In this document: positions 27,410 through 37,689 of the stretch, piece after piece | How positions within the stretch are numbered: the first letter of the stretch is position 1 | How the letters are laid out: every line of letters starts with the position of its first letter | Source of the DNA: Ferranicluibacter rubi | GTDB taxonomy: Bacteria; Pseudomonadota; Alphaproteobacteria; Rhizobiales; Rhizobiaceae | Assembly (NCBI RefSeq): GCF_011603255.1 | Contig: NZ_JAANCM010000013.1 | Coordinates: forward strand, 62,001-126,000 | Length of the DNA stretch: 64,000 nucleotides | Reading direction: 5' to 3' | The notes under the pieces: model-generated | Database searches by the model: none | Told to the model about the DNA's origin: nothing | The model's input: the letters and a program-made list of their open reading frames with translations, nothing else | Translations under genes and position numbers: made by a program

Positions 27410-27754
27410 TCTCAGCCTTCGGAGGTTGATTTTCCAGACGGCTTTTCATGAAGCAAGCATTTCCGGTGCGGCCCCCGGGCCGCACCGCCAAGGTTTATTG
27501 CAGACGATTTGAGACGGCATCGTCTCCGTCCGGCCTTCGCCGGGCGGAGATCGTTTTCCGGAGGGAAGGTGCGGTTGACCGCAGTCCGGGCATGGCACGG
27601 AACATGCATGGACGTGACCGGGCTCGGCCGAATGACGCCTTTCCTGCAACGTCGTACCCGTGATGGCGCACCTGAGAGGTCGCTCCTGCGGAATTCTTGG
27701 GCAGATGCGCGGCGGTGCCGCCGTCCTGCCCGCGTGAAGGGGCTTTGAACACAT
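27410..27754 (+). other. urtA-urtB intergenic region
   Basis: A 345-bp spacer inside the urea operon, unusually long for it. Apart from the strong hairpin at 27464-27487, I see no convincing gene: short open frames lack ribosome sites and read as low-complexity Arg/Pro sequence. Confidence 0.5.
27464..27487 (+). terminator. Strong hairpin after urtA (attenuator / mRNA-stabilising type)
   Basis: CGGTGCGGCCC and GGGCCGCACCG form an 11-bp GC-rich stem with a two-base loop. No T-tract follows, so full termination is unlikely; such stems after binding-protein genes usually protect the upstream message and lower downstream expression. Confidence 0.6.
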
Positions 27755-29362
27755 ATGCAGCTGACATCGCGCACGCTTCGGATCGTTCTTCTTCTCCTCG
27801 GTCTCGGCCTCGCCTTTGCGACAGGCGCGCGGGCGCAGGATGCGCTGAAACCGCTGGTCGATGGGCTGGGCGCCACCGCGTTTCCGCAGAAGGTGGAGGC
27901 TGTGAAGCAGCTTGCCGCGACCGGCGACCCGAAGGTGCCCGAGATCCTCGAAAAGCTTAGCGCCGGCGAACTGTTTGCGCCGAAGGCGGGCGGTGCAGTC
28001 TATCTCGTCGAGGGCGACGTCGTGTCCGATCCGTTGACCGGTGCGCCTGTCGAGGGTGTGACTGCGACCAGCCTGCAGAAGATCCGGCTGAACAACATGC
28101 TGCGCGGCGCCATCGGCGATGCCATGAGCCAGCTGACCCTGCTCAGCCCCGACCGCAATGCCCGCCTTTCCGCTGCCCAGGCGCTGCTGGCCAGCGGCGA
28201 TACCGCCAATCTCGCGCTGCTCGACGGGGCCCTCTCGAAGGAGGGGGATGCCGAGGTCAAGGCGGCGATGGAATCCGCCCGGGCCGTGCTGATCCTGAAG
28301 ACGGATGCGAGCGCCGAGGACAAGAAGGCGGCGATTGAGAACGTCGCAGCGCGCGGTGACCGCGGCGCGCTCAATATCCTGACTGCGGCGCTTGCCACCG
28401 CTCCGCCGGACCTCGTACCGGTGATCCAGAGTCGTATCGACGGCATCGCCAGCAGCCTTGCCGTCTGGGATGTCGCGCAGAACGTCTGGTACGGGCTGTC
28501 GCTCGGCTCTGTGCTGCTGCTCGCCGCCATCGGCCTTGCCATCACCTTCGGCGTCATGGGCGTCATCAACATGGCGCATGGTGAGATGGTGATGCTGGGC
28601 GCCTACACGACCTATGTCGTGCAGCAGACGGTCGCCTCGTTCGCGCCCGGTCTCTCCACCTTCTCGCTCGCCTTTGCGGTGCCGATCGCCTTTCTCTTTA
28701 CCGGGCTTGTCGGCGTCGCCATCGAGCGCGGCATCATCCGCTTTCTCTATGGCCGGCCGCTCGAGACGCTGCTTGCCACCTGGGGCCTGTCGCTGATCCT
28801 GCAGCAGACCATCCGCACGATCTTCGGGCCGACCAACCGGCAGGTAGACAATCCGAGCTGGATGTCGGGCACGTTCGATTTCGGCGGTCTCGCCATCACC
28901 TGGAACCGCATGTGGATCATCGTCTTCTCGCTTGCCGTGTTCCTGGCATTGCTGACGCTGCTCAAACGGTCCCGCCTCGGCCTGCAGATGCGCGCCGTGA
29001 CGCAAAACCGGCGCATGGCCTCCTCCATGGGCATCCGCACGCCGATGGTGGACGCGATGACCTTCGGCCTCGGCTCCGGCATTGCCGGCATCGCCGGGGT
29101 GGCGCTCAGCCAGATCGACAACGTCTCGCCCAATCTCGGGCAGAACTACATCATCGACAGCTTCATGGTTGTGGTGTTCGGCGGCGTCGGTAACCTCTGG
29201 GGCACCTTCGTCGGCGCCATGACGCTGGGCATCGCCAACAAGTTCCTCGAGCCCTATGCGGGTGCGGTGCTCGGCAAGATCCTGATCCTCGTCCTCATCA
29301 TCCTGTTCATCCAGCGGCGGCCGCGCGGCCTGTTCGCCCTTAAGGGGAGGTCGATCGAATAA
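27755..29362 (+). CDS. urtB: Urea ABC transporter permease UrtB
   Basis: A 535-aa permease. Residues 1-28 are a signal-like leader (ending ATGARAQDA) and residues about 30-235 form the periplasmic, HEAT-repeat-like extension characteristic of UrtB (KVEAVKQLAATGDPKVPEILEKL, quoted in part as AVKQLAATGDPKVPEI). The LivH-like membrane domain follows (INMAHGEMVMLGAYTTYVVQ). It lies 345 bp after urtA, and its TAA stop overlaps the urtC ATG by one base. Part of the ATP-driven high-affinity urea importer. Confidence 0.95.
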   Translation: MQLTSRTLRIVLLLLGLGLAFATGARAQDALKPLVDGLGATAFPQKVEAVKQLAATGDPKVPEILEKLSAGELFAPKAGGAVYLVEGDVVSDPLTGAPVEGVTATSLQKIRLNNMLRGAIGDAMSQLTLLSPDRNARLSAAQALLASGDTANLALLDGALSKEGDAEVKAAMESARAVLILKTDASAEDKKAAIENVAARGDRGALNILTAALATAPPDLVPVIQSRIDGIASSLAVWDVAQNVWYGLSLGSVLLLAAIGLAITFGVMGVINMAHGEMVMLGAYTTYVVQQTVASFAPGLSTFSLAFAVPIAFLFTGLVGVAIERGIIRFLYGRPLETLLATWGLSLILQQTIRTIFGPTNRQVDNPSWMSGTFDFGGLAITWNRMWIIVFSLAVFLALLTLLKRSRLGLQMRAVTQNRRMASSMGIRTPMVDAMTFGLGSGIAGIAGVALSQIDNVSPNLGQNYIIDSFMVVVFGGVGNLWGTFVGAMTLGIANKFLEPYAGAVLGKILILVLIILFIQRRPRGLFALKGRSIE

Positions 29363-30540
29363 TGTTTACGACCCGGCTCATCCACGCCCATGAGAAGAAG
29401 GTCCTGGTGCTCGCCGCTCTGATCCTCTTCATCGCCATCGCGGTTCCCGCCTCCAACCTCCTGCTCGATCCCGGCAATCCACTGCACGTGCCGTCCCATG
29501 TCGTGCCGCTGTTCGGGAAATATCTCTGCTACGCGCTTCTCGCCCTCGCGCTCGATCTCGTCTGGGGCTATTGCGGCATTCTCTCGCTCGGCCACGGCGC
29601 CTTTTTTGCGCTCGGCGGCTATGCCATGGGCATGTATCTGATGCGCCAGATCGGCGCGCGCGGCACCTATGCCAACCCGATCCTGCCCGACTTCATGGTT
29701 TTCCTGAACTGGAAGGAGCTGCCCTGGTACTGGACCGGCTTCGATTCCTTCCCCTTCGCGGCGCTGATGGTGTTGCTGGTGCCCGGGGCGCTCGCCTTCG
29801 TCTTCGGCTGGCTCGCTTTCCGTTCGCGCGTCACCGGCGTCTACCTCTCGATCATCACGCAGGCCATGACCTATGCGCTGCTGCTCGCCTTCTTCCGCAA
29901 CGAGATGGGCTTTGGCGGCAATAACGGCCTGACCGACTTCAAGGACATCATCGGCTTCAATATCCAGGCGCCGGAAACGCGCGCGACCCTGTTTGCGATC
30001 ACCGGTATCGTTCTCGCGCTCGTGCTGCTCCTCTCCTCGGCCATCGTTCAGTCCAAATACGGCAAGGTGCTGATCGGGGTGCGGGATGCGGAAAGCCGGA
30101 CGCGCTTTCTCGGCTATCGCGTCGAGAACATGAAGCTCTTCATCTTCACCTTCTCCGCCATGATCGCAGGCGTCGCCGGCGCGCTCTACGTGCCACAGGT
30201 CGGCATCATCAATCCGGGCGAATTCGCGCCCGCCAACTCGATCGAGGTCGTCATCTGGACGGCGGTCGGCGGACGGGGCACGCTGATCGGGCCGATTATC
30301 GGCGCGGTGCTCGTGAACTTCGGCAAGTCCATTTTCACCGCCGCCTTCCCGGAATTCTGGCTGTTTGCGCTCGGTGCCCTCTTCGTCGCCACCACGCTGT
30401 TCCTGCCGAAGGGCATCGTCGGCACCATCCAGCAGGGCTTTGCCTCCCGTCGGGACTACAAGGCGGCAGCCGAAGCCGAAAAGGGCCGCACCGTTTCGAC
30501 CCGCGACCCCGTCGACCTCCAACCTCAAGCCGCGGAGTGA
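29362..30540 (+). CDS. urtC: Urea ABC transporter permease UrtC
   Basis: A 392-aa LivM-like permease with about ten membrane helices. Typical stretches are DLVWGYCGILSLGHGAFFALGGYAMGMY and FGGNNGLTDFKDI (quoted separately, each a fragment), plus the loop GVRDAESRTRFLGYRVEN that docks the ATPases. The C-terminal tail (residues about 360-392) is charged and cytoplasmic. It is the second membrane subunit of the UrtABCDE urea importer. Confidence 0.95.
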   Translation: MFTTRLIHAHEKKVLVLAALILFIAIAVPASNLLLDPGNPLHVPSHVVPLFGKYLCYALLALALDLVWGYCGILSLGHGAFFALGGYAMGMYLMRQIGARGTYANPILPDFMVFLNWKELPWYWTGFDSFPFAALMVLLVPGALAFVFGWLAFRSRVTGVYLSIITQAMTYALLLAFFRNEMGFGGNNGLTDFKDIIGFNIQAPETRATLFAITGIVLALVLLLSSAIVQSKYGKVLIGVRDAESRTRFLGYRVENMKLFIFTFSAMIAGVAGALYVPQVGIINPGEFAPANSIEVVIWTAVGGRGTLIGPIIGAVLVNFGKSIFTAAFPEFWLFALGALFVATTLFLPKGIVGTIQQGFASRRDYKAAAEAEKGRTVSTRDPVDLQPQAAE

Positions 30541-30545
30541 GCGCC

Positions 30546-31298
30546 ATGGACCAGAAGATCACCAACAGCCTCCTCTATCTCGACGGCGTCTCGGTTTCCT
30601 TCGACGGCTTCAAAGCGCTGAATTCCTTGTCTTTCGTGGTCGCGCCCGGCGAGCTGCGGGCGATCATCGGCCCCAACGGTGCCGGCAAGACGACGATGAT
30701 GGACATCATCACCGGCAAGACGCGGCCGGATACCGGCACCGTCTATTTCGACGGGCAGATCGACCTGACCAAGAAGGACGAGGCCGATATCGCGCAGCTC
30801 GGCATCGGCCGCAAATTCCAGAAGCCGACCGTGTTTGAAAGCCATACGGTCTGGGACAATATCGAGCTGGCGCTGAACCGCAAACGCGGCGTCTTCGCCA
30901 CGCTGTTCTACACGCTCACGCCCGCCGATAAGGCACGGATCGAGGAGATCCTCGAGACCGTGCGCATGACCGCCCGTAAGGACCATCTCGCCGGCAGTCT
31001 GTCGCACGGGCAGAAGCAGTGGCTGGAGATCGGCATGCTGCTTGCGCAGGAGCCGAAGCTGCTGCTGGTGGACGAGCCCGTCGCCGGCATGACGGATGCG
31101 GAGACCTCGGAGACGGCGATCCTCCTCAAGGAGATCGCCAAGACCCGCTCCGTCGTCGTCGTCGAGCACGACATGGGCTTCATCCGCGATCTCGGCGTCA
31201 AAGTCACCTGCCTTGCCGAAGGATCGGTGCTGGCTGAGGGATCGATCGACTTCGTGTCGAACGATCCCAAAGTCATCGAAAACTATCTGGGGCGGTGA
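30546..31298 (+). CDS. urtD: Urea ABC transporter ATP-binding protein UrtD
   Basis: A 250-aa ATPase. Walker A GPNGAGKTT, a Q-loop region with GRKFQKPTVFE typical of UrtD, signature LSHGQKQWLEIGM (SHGQ rather than SGGQ, as usual in UrtD), Walker B KLLLVDEPVAGMTD and H-loop VVEHDMGFI. The ATG at 30546 (MDQKITNSLL) is preferred; a GTG at 30537 overlapping the urtC stop would add three residues. A repeat element separates it from urtE by about 207 bp. Confidence 0.94.
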   Translation: MDQKITNSLLYLDGVSVSFDGFKALNSLSFVVAPGELRAIIGPNGAGKTTMMDIITGKTRPDTGTVYFDGQIDLTKKDEADIAQLGIGRKFQKPTVFESHTVWDNIELALNRKRGVFATLFYTLTPADKARIEEILETVRMTARKDHLAGSLSHGQKQWLEIGMLLAQEPKLLLVDEPVAGMTDAETSETAILLKEIAKTRSVVVVEHDMGFIRDLGVKVTCLAEGSVLAEGSIDFVSNDPKVIENYLGR

Positions 31299-31364
31299 TC
31301 TCATGCATTACAATGTCTCGATGTTCGCGGTTCAGGACTTCGCCTCCGACGGACCCAAGCTCCA

Positions 31365-31450
31365 GCCTCGCTTTGAGGCGGACGCCCAGCCACGAGTCTT
31401 CTCCCCCCTTGTGGGGGAGATGGCTGGCAAGCCAGAGAGGGCCTTCCTTC
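31365..31450. repeat. Repeat family A, copy 2 (single right-type half) inside the urea operon
   Basis: A lone half-element containing GTCTTCTCCCCCCTTGTGGG followed by GGAGATGGCTGGCAAGCC and AGAGAGGGCCTTCC. About 30 upstream bases (GCTTTGAGGCGG...) also resemble the lead-in of the copy at 49065. It lies between urtD and urtE without breaking either gene. Confidence 0.8.
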
Positions 31451-31505
31451 CCGCAAGTTCCCCAAGCTCCGCCGCACCGACCACGCCCACCGAACGAGGT
31501 GCCCC

Positions 31506-32201
31506 ATGCTGACCGTCGACAACATCAACCTGCACTACGGTGCGGCGCAGGCTCTGCGCGGCGTCTCCATCACGGCGCCGATGGGCAAGATCACCTGCGT
31601 GCTCGGCCGCAACGGCGTCGGCAAGACCAGCCTTCTGCGTGCGGTCACCGGCCAGCATGCGACAAGCGCCGGCAAGGTCACCTTCAACGACACGGTCATG
31701 AACGGCATGGCGCCCTATAACCGGGCGCGGCTCGGCGTCGGTTTCGTGCCGCAGGGGCGGGAGGTGTTTCCGCTGCTGACCGTCAAGGAGAACCTGGAGT
31801 CGGGCTATGCGCCCGTCGCCCGCAAGGATCGCTTCGTGCCGGAGGAGATCTTCGCGCTGTTCCCGATCCTCAAATCCATGCTTGGCCGGCGCGGGGGCGA
31901 TCTCTCCGGCGGGCAGCAGCAGCAATTGGCCATTGGCCGGGCGCTCGTCACGCGGCCGAAAATCCTGGTGCTGGACGAGCCGACGGAGGGCATCCAGCCC
32001 TCGATCATCAAGGATATCGGGCGTGCGATCCAGTATTTGCGGGATTCCACGGGGATGGCGATTTTGCTTGTGGAACAATACCTTGACTTCTGCCGCGAGC
32101 TTGCAGACCATGTCTACATCATGGATCGCGGAGAGATAGTGCATGAAGGCCCGGCCGAAACGCTCGACACGCCGGAAGCCCGACGGCACCTCACGGTTTG
32201 A
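31506..32201 (+). CDS. urtE: Urea ABC transporter ATP-binding protein UrtE
   Basis: A 231-aa ATPase, partner of UrtD. Walker A is GRNGVGKTS, the signature [15 protein letters not shown], Walker [16 protein letters not shown] and the H-loop region [22 protein letters not shown] at the N-terminus is typical for UrtE. The start ATG follows a CGAACGAGGTGCCCC stretch with GAGG. Its 3' end lies within the leader of ureD; the ureD ATG is 12 bp after the stop. Confidence 0.94.
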   Translation: MLTVDNINLHYGAAQALRGVSITAPMGKITCVLGRNGVGKTSLLRAVTGQHATSAGKVTFNDTVMNGMAPYNRARLGVGFVPQGREVFPLLTVKENLESGYAPVARKDRFVPEEIFALFPILKSMLGRRGGDLSGGQQQQLAIGRALVTRPKILVLDEPTEGIQPSIIKDIGRAIQYLRDSTGMAILLVEQYLDFCRELADHVYIMDRGEIVHEGPAETLDTPEARRHLTV

Positions 32202-32212
32202 TCGCGCAACCG

Positions 32213-33067
32213 ATGTCTGAGCCCATGCCGGAAGTGGTGGCGGCGGCGCCGCAACGCGCTTTTGGCCGCGGGCGGCTGGTGGCGAAGTCGGCCGGTGGGC
32301 GGACGCGGCTGCAGGAGTTCTATCAGGAAGGCTGCGCCAAGCTGCGTCTGCCGACTATGTTCGATGGCAGCATGGAGGCCGTGCTGATCAACAGTTCCGG
32401 CGGGCTGACCGGCGGCGACGTGATGGACTGGCGGTTCGGCGCCGGCGCGGATACCGAGCTGACGCTGACGACGCAGGCCTGCGAGAAGATCTACAAGGCA
32501 AGCGCCGGCACGACCTCGGTGACGACGACCATCCGGGCGGAGGCGGGGTCCCGCGTTCACTGGCTGCCGCAGGAGACGATCCTGTTCGATCGGGCTTCGA
32601 TGACGCGGTCGCTTGAGGTCGATCTGGCAGCCGATGCCGAGTTTCTGGCCGTCGAAGCCGTGCTGCTCGGGCGCGCTGCCATGGGCGAGCGCATGCGCAG
32701 CGGCCTTTTTCGCGACCGGTGGCGCATCGTGAAGGGCGGTACGCTGCTGCATGCCGAGAACATGCGGCTGTCCGGCGATATCGATGCGCTGACCCGGCGG
32801 GCCTTTTCGCTGAGCGGTCATGTCGCTTTCGCCACGTTGCTCTTCACCGCGGCCGGCTGCGAGCGGTATCTGAAGCCTCTCCGCGAACTGATGGATCATG
32901 GTGCCGCCAACGGGTCGGGTGGCGTCAGCCATGTCGTGGTCGGCGGTCAGGAAAAGCTCGTCGCGCGGATCGTGGCAAGGGACGGCTTTGCTTTGCGAAA
33001 AATCCTTGTGCCGATGATTTCGCACTTGCGCAGGAGCGCGTCTGTGCCGAAAGTCTGGAGCCTGTAG
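32213..33067 (+). CDS. ureD: Urease accessory protein UreD (UreH)
   Basis: A 284-aa cytoplasmic chaperone that binds apo-urease and recruits UreF/UreG for nickel insertion. Family stretches are [28 protein letters not shown], the [11 protein letters not shown] motif, [12 protein letters not shown] and QETILFDRA. The ATG at 32213 (MSEPMPEVV) is used; an in-frame TTG at 32198 overlapping the urtE stop is an alternative adding five residues. Position between the transporter genes and ureA is the standard rhizobial order. Confidence 0.93.
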   Translation: MSEPMPEVVAAAPQRAFGRGRLVAKSAGGRTRLQEFYQEGCAKLRLPTMFDGSMEAVLINSSGGLTGGDVMDWRFGAGADTELTLTTQACEKIYKASAGTTSVTTTIRAEAGSRVHWLPQETILFDRASMTRSLEVDLAADAEFLAVEAVLLGRAAMGERMRSGLFRDRWRIVKGGTLLHAENMRLSGDIDALTRRAFSLSGHVAFATLLFTAAGCERYLKPLRELMDHGAANGSGGVSHVVVGGQEKLVARIVARDGFALRKILVPMISHLRRSASVPKVWSL

Positions 33068-33099
33068 AGAATGTCGAAGATGATGATGGATCGCGTCGC

Positions 33100-33402
33100 A
33101 TGAACCTTACTCCCCGCGAAAAAGACAAGCTGCTGATCTCGATGGCGGCCATGGTGGCGCGCCGCCGGCTGGAGCGCGGCGTCAAGTTGAACCATCCCGA
33201 GGCCATCGCGCTGATCACCGATTTCGTGGTCGAGGGCGCGCGCGACGGGCGTTCGGTTCCCGACCTCATGGAGGCCGGCGCCCATGTGATCACACGCGAG
33301 CAGGTGATGGAGGGTATCCCGGAAATGATCCACGACATCCAGATCGAGGCGACGTTCCCGGACGGGACGAAGCTCGTCACCGTTCATGAACCCATCCGCT
33401 GA
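33100..33402 (+). CDS. ureA: Urease gamma subunit UreA
   Basis: A 100-aa structural subunit of urease, full length for the family. It starts [20 protein letters not shown] and contains [13 protein letters not shown] and [15 protein letters not shown]; it ends with VTVHEPIR as expected. The gamma subunit contributes to the (alpha-beta-gamma)3 complex and is not catalytic itself. The ATG at 33100 begins the conserved family N-terminus; the ribosome site is weak, so expression may rely on coupling with ureD, 32 bp upstream. Confidence 0.96.
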   Translation: MNLTPREKDKLLISMAAMVARRRLERGVKLNHPEAIALITDFVVEGARDGRSVPDLMEAGAHVITREQVMEGIPEMIHDIQIEATFPDGTKLVTVHEPIR

Positions 33403-33410
33403 GGTTTCCC

Positions 33411-33659
33411 ATGCTGGCGCTTCGACCCAATTGCGAATGCTGCGACACGGATCTGGCGGCCGATAGCCGCGAGGCGATGATCTGCAGTTTCGAATGCACG
33501 TTCTGTGCCGCCTGCGCGAGCGACGTGCTCGGCGGGCGTTGCCCGAACTGCACGGGCGAACTCGTTCGCCGGCCTGTGCGGCCGGCCGAAAAGCTGGTGA
33601 ACAACCCCGCCTCCACGGAGCGTGTGGTGAATGCCGGGGGCTGTGCCGCGGCGGCGTGA
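33411..33659 (+). CDS. DUF1272 domain-containing cysteine-rich protein
   Basis: An 82-aa protein of the DUF1272 family. It has Cys pairs arranged as CECC, CSFECTFCAACA and CPNC, a zinc-ribbon-like pattern typical of the family. Residues 56-82 are a less conserved tail. GAGG precedes the ATG, eight bases after the ureA stop, so it belongs to the operon. The function is unknown; DUF1272 genes occur in many proteobacterial operons, so a specific role in urease is not established. Confidence 0.85.
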   Translation: MLALRPNCECCDTDLAADSREAMICSFECTFCAACASDVLGGRCPNCTGELVRRPVRPAEKLVNNPASTERVVNAGGCAAAA

Positions 33660-33734
33660 TGCCGCAACACCAGCACCCTCAGCCTGCCACGATTACCGTG
33701 CAGCATGCCTATCGAGACCTTCAGGAGAGACAAG

Positions 33735-34040
33735 ATGATCCCCGGTGAAATCCTTGCGGCAGAGGGCGAGATCGAGCTGAATGTGGGCCTGGAGACGGTG
33801 ACGATCGAGGTGTCGAACACCGGCGACCGGCCGGTGCAGGTCGGCAGCCACTATCACTTCGCCGAGACCAATGCCGGGCTGACCTTCGATCGCGCGGCCG
33901 CCCACGGCAAGCGGCTGGACATTCCCGCCGGCACGGCCGTGCGCTTCGAGCCGGGGCAGACGCGCGATGTGACGCTCATTCCGTTCGCCGGCAAGCGGGA
34001 AGTCTATGGTTTCCGCCAAAAGGTCATGGGTGCGCTCTGA
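33735..34040 (+). CDS. ureB: Urease beta subunit UreB
   Basis: A 101-aa structural subunit. It opens with [18 protein letters not shown] and contains [21 protein letters not shown], quoted here in part as [13 protein letters not shown], and [18 protein letters not shown]. The N-terminus and length match the family. AGGAGAGACAAG precedes the ATG at 33735, a strong ribosome site that excludes the earlier in-frame start at 33705. Confidence 0.96.
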   Translation: MIPGEILAAEGEIELNVGLETVTIEVSNTGDRPVQVGSHYHFAETNAGLTFDRAAAHGKRLDIPAGTAVRFEPGQTRDVTLIPFAGKREVYGFRQKVMGAL

Positions 34041-34041
34041 C

Positions 34042-34473
34042 ATGGCGATGCGGCTCGCTTATCCCGGCGCGGCACTGGCCTCGTGCCTGTTTCTCGGGGC
34101 AGGGGCTGCCTCGGCGGCTGGGCCGGATGATCTCGATTGCAGCAATGCGGTGACCCAGAGCGACATGACGGCGTGTTCGCAACAGGATTACGAGACCGCG
34201 GATGTGGCGTTGAACGCGGCCTATCGCAAGACGATGGCGCGTGCGCAGGCGATGGACAAGGATTTCGCCGAGATCGGCGACACTATGGTCGGTGCCGTCG
34301 AGGCCCTGAAGACCGCGCAACGCGCCTGGATCGCCTATCGCGACGGCCAGTGCGAACTGGCCGGGTTCGAGGCGCGAGGCGGAACCATGGAGCCGATGCT
34401 GGTGGCGGGTTGCCTTGCGGACCTCACCACCAAGCGGACGGACGAGCTGAACGCGGCGCTGGCCGATCGCTGA
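34042..34473 (+). CDS. LprI-like (DUF1311) exported protein
   Basis: A 143-aa exported protein. The signal peptide is MAMRLAYPGAALASCLFLGA followed by GAASA, then AGPDDLDCSNAVTQSD. The mature part carries the lysozyme-inhibitor LprI N-terminal/DUF1311 signature: paired cysteines (DCSNAVTQSDMTAC), LNAAYRKTMARAQ, and AQRAWIAYRDGQCELAG followed by a final Cys. Such proteins inhibit lysozyme in mycobacteria; here the role is unknown. The start lies one base after the ureB stop, deep inside the urease operon. Confidence 0.82.
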   Translation: MAMRLAYPGAALASCLFLGAGAASAAGPDDLDCSNAVTQSDMTACSQQDYETADVALNAAYRKTMARAQAMDKDFAEIGDTMVGAVEALKTAQRAWIAYRDGQCELAGFEARGGTMEPMLVAGCLADLTTKRTDELNAALADR

Positions 34474-34565
34474 TCGCAGCCACGGCGGTTCGAAAACGAA
34501 GCAGGCTGTGGGTTCGACCGGTCGTTCAGGATCGGCGGCCAGCAGGAAACCAAGGGCAGAATGCT

Positions 34566-35243
34566 GTGAAGACCGGTGCGCGCATCGTGATCGTTGGCAA
34601 TGGGCCGGTGCCGGACAGCGCCGCCAACGCGATCGCGTCTGCCGATTGCGTCATCCGTTTCAACGATTGCCGCTCGTATCGCCCGGGCGAGCGCACCGAT
34701 ATCGTCGCGGTCTGCAACACCGGCCGGCCGGCGAAGATGATGCTGGGAACCTCGGTTTCCTCCGCCCTGCACCCCACCATCGGGCCGGCGGCTTGGGGCG
34801 CGCATCCCGCGGTGGTCGAGGCGACCGGCATCTGGTGTGTTCGCAACCCCGCTGTTTTCGCGGCGCTCCGGGCACCGCTCGCCATCACGCATCCGGAGCT
34901 CGATGATTTTTGCGACGACGAGACGGCGGGATTCGAGGCCTTTGCGCTTGCGGCCGGCAAGACGTTCCGGGTTCTCGATGCGGAAACCCAGCGTTTCCTG
35001 GAGACGATTCTCGCCGGCTTTTCGCCCGCCCCCTACATCGTGCCGAGCAGCGGCATCGTCGTCATTGCCGACATGCTTGGCGCGCATCCCGCAGCGGATA
35101 TCGCGCTTGCCGGGTTCGCTCATGTCGGCTGGGAGGGGCATCCCTTCGCAGCGGAGGCACAGTTGGTCGATCGCTGGATCGCCGAGGGCCGGCTCCGGCG
35201 GCTGGATGCGGCGCCGGCTTTGTCTCTCGCAGTCGGGAGCTAG
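34566..35243 (+). CDS. Urease operon accessory protein (GT29-like, NAD-binding-like N-terminus)
   Basis: A 225-aa protein of the kind annotated in rhizobia as urease operon accessory protein. It begins with a Rossmann-like GARIVIVGNGPVPDSAANAI, followed by CVIRFNDCRSYRPGERTDIVAVCNT, quoted here in part as VIRFNDC. The GNGP and RFND pair recalls sialyltransferase family 29 glycosyltransferases, but the enzymatic activity is unproven. The GTG at 34566 is taken as start, with AAGGGCAG upstream; the frame is open far upstream but overlaps the LprI-like gene there. It lies 92 bp after that gene and 9 bp before vapB. Confidence 0.7.
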   Translation: MKTGARIVIVGNGPVPDSAANAIASADCVIRFNDCRSYRPGERTDIVAVCNTGRPAKMMLGTSVSSALHPTIGPAAWGAHPAVVEATGIWCVRNPAVFAALRAPLAITHPELDDFCDDETAGFEAFALAAGKTFRVLDAETQRFLETILAGFSPAPYIVPSSGIVVIADMLGAHPAADIALAGFAHVGWEGHPFAAEAQLVDRWIAEGRLRRLDAAPALSLAVGS

Positions 35244-35252
35244 GAGCACGCC

Positions 35253-35507
35253 ATGGGCGAGACGGTCAGGATCAAGGCAGGCACGATCACGGTTCCCGAG
35301 TCGGTGCTGAAGGCACTCGGCCTGAAAGACGGGGACGCGGTCGAGTTCGTTGCCAACGAGGCTGGTGCGGTCGAAATCCGCAAGCCGGGGAAGAGTTTCG
35401 AGGATTTGCGCGGGATCGTGAAGCTGGATAGGCCGATCACCGGCGAGGAACTGGATGACTGGATCAGGGAAGCCCGGAATGCCGGTTTTCGGGAGAGCGG
35501 GGAATGA
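35253..35507 (+). CDS. AbrB/MazE/SpoVT-type antitoxin (VapB-like)
   Basis: An 84-aa swapped-hairpin AbrB-type DNA-binding protein: VRIKAGTITVPESVLKALGL, then GDAVEFVANEAGAVEIRK. The C-terminal 35 residues (SFEDLRGIVKLDRPITGEEL) probably wrap the toxin. AGGAG precedes the ATG. It overlaps the PIN-domain toxin gene by four bases (ATGA), the classic antitoxin-first arrangement. It is located within the urease operon between the accessory gene and ureC. Confidence 0.86.
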   Translation: MGETVRIKAGTITVPESVLKALGLKDGDAVEFVANEAGAVEIRKPGKSFEDLRGIVKLDRPITGEELDDWIREARNAGFRESGE

Positions 35508-35914
35508 TCGGTCTCGACACCAACATGGTGATGCGGTGGTTGGCCCTGGGCTCGATCACCGACGCGGAAGGCGTAAAGCAGGGCGAGCAGGCGACAGCCT
35601 TTCTTGAGCAGAAGATCGCGCCCGTCTTCATCAATCACGTCGTTCTCGTCGAGGTCGTTTGGCTTCTGCGGCAGAAGGTGAAGATGGCTCGGCCCGCGGT
35701 TTCCGCGTTCATTTTCGACATGCTGAACCGACCGCGGATCGTCGTGCAGGATCGCGATGCGGTCATTGCATCCCTGCGTTTCTATGAACTTCATCCCGGT
35801 GACTTTTCCGACCACCTGATCGGCGAGATCAACAGCCGCAATGGCTGCCGGACCACCTATACCTTCGATCGCGCTGCGGCGCGGTCGCCCCTTTTCTCCG
35901 AACTTTCGAGGTAG
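35504..35914 (+). CDS. PIN-domain ribonuclease toxin (VapC-like)
   Basis: A 136-aa PIN-domain protein. Acidic metal ligands are seen in MIGLDTNMVMRWL (D5), VVLVEVVWLLRQ (Glu) and the C-terminal TYTFDRAAARS (Asp). VapC toxins cleave RNA, usually initiator tRNA or rRNA, when released from their antitoxin. A further acidic position near FSDHLIGEIN holds Asp-His instead of the more usual AD-LI, so the quartet is slightly unusual. It is coupled to vapB, and its stop lies three bases before the ureC ATG; the ureC ribosome site lies in the last codons of this gene. Confidence 0.86.
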   Translation: MIGLDTNMVMRWLALGSITDAEGVKQGEQATAFLEQKIAPVFINHVVLVEVVWLLRQKVKMARPAVSAFIFDMLNRPRIVVQDRDAVIASLRFYELHPGDFSDHLIGEINSRNGCRTTYTFDRAAARSPLFSELSR

Positions 35915-35917
35915 ATC

Positions 35918-37630
<1,713 letters not shown>

Positions 37631-37689
37631 ATGCTCGTGACCGCCACATCGAAGCCTTGCCGGAAATGAGCAGCCAATACCGTGTTGGC

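Noticed and set aside
27448-27663. Small gene in the urtA-urtB spacer
   Set aside because: The frame contains the hairpin, has no ribosome site beyond a weak match and reads as Arg/Pro-rich filler.
27446-29005. 519-codon open frame antisense to urtB
   Set aside because: Same mirror-frame effect; runs through the urtA-urtB spacer with no start signal.
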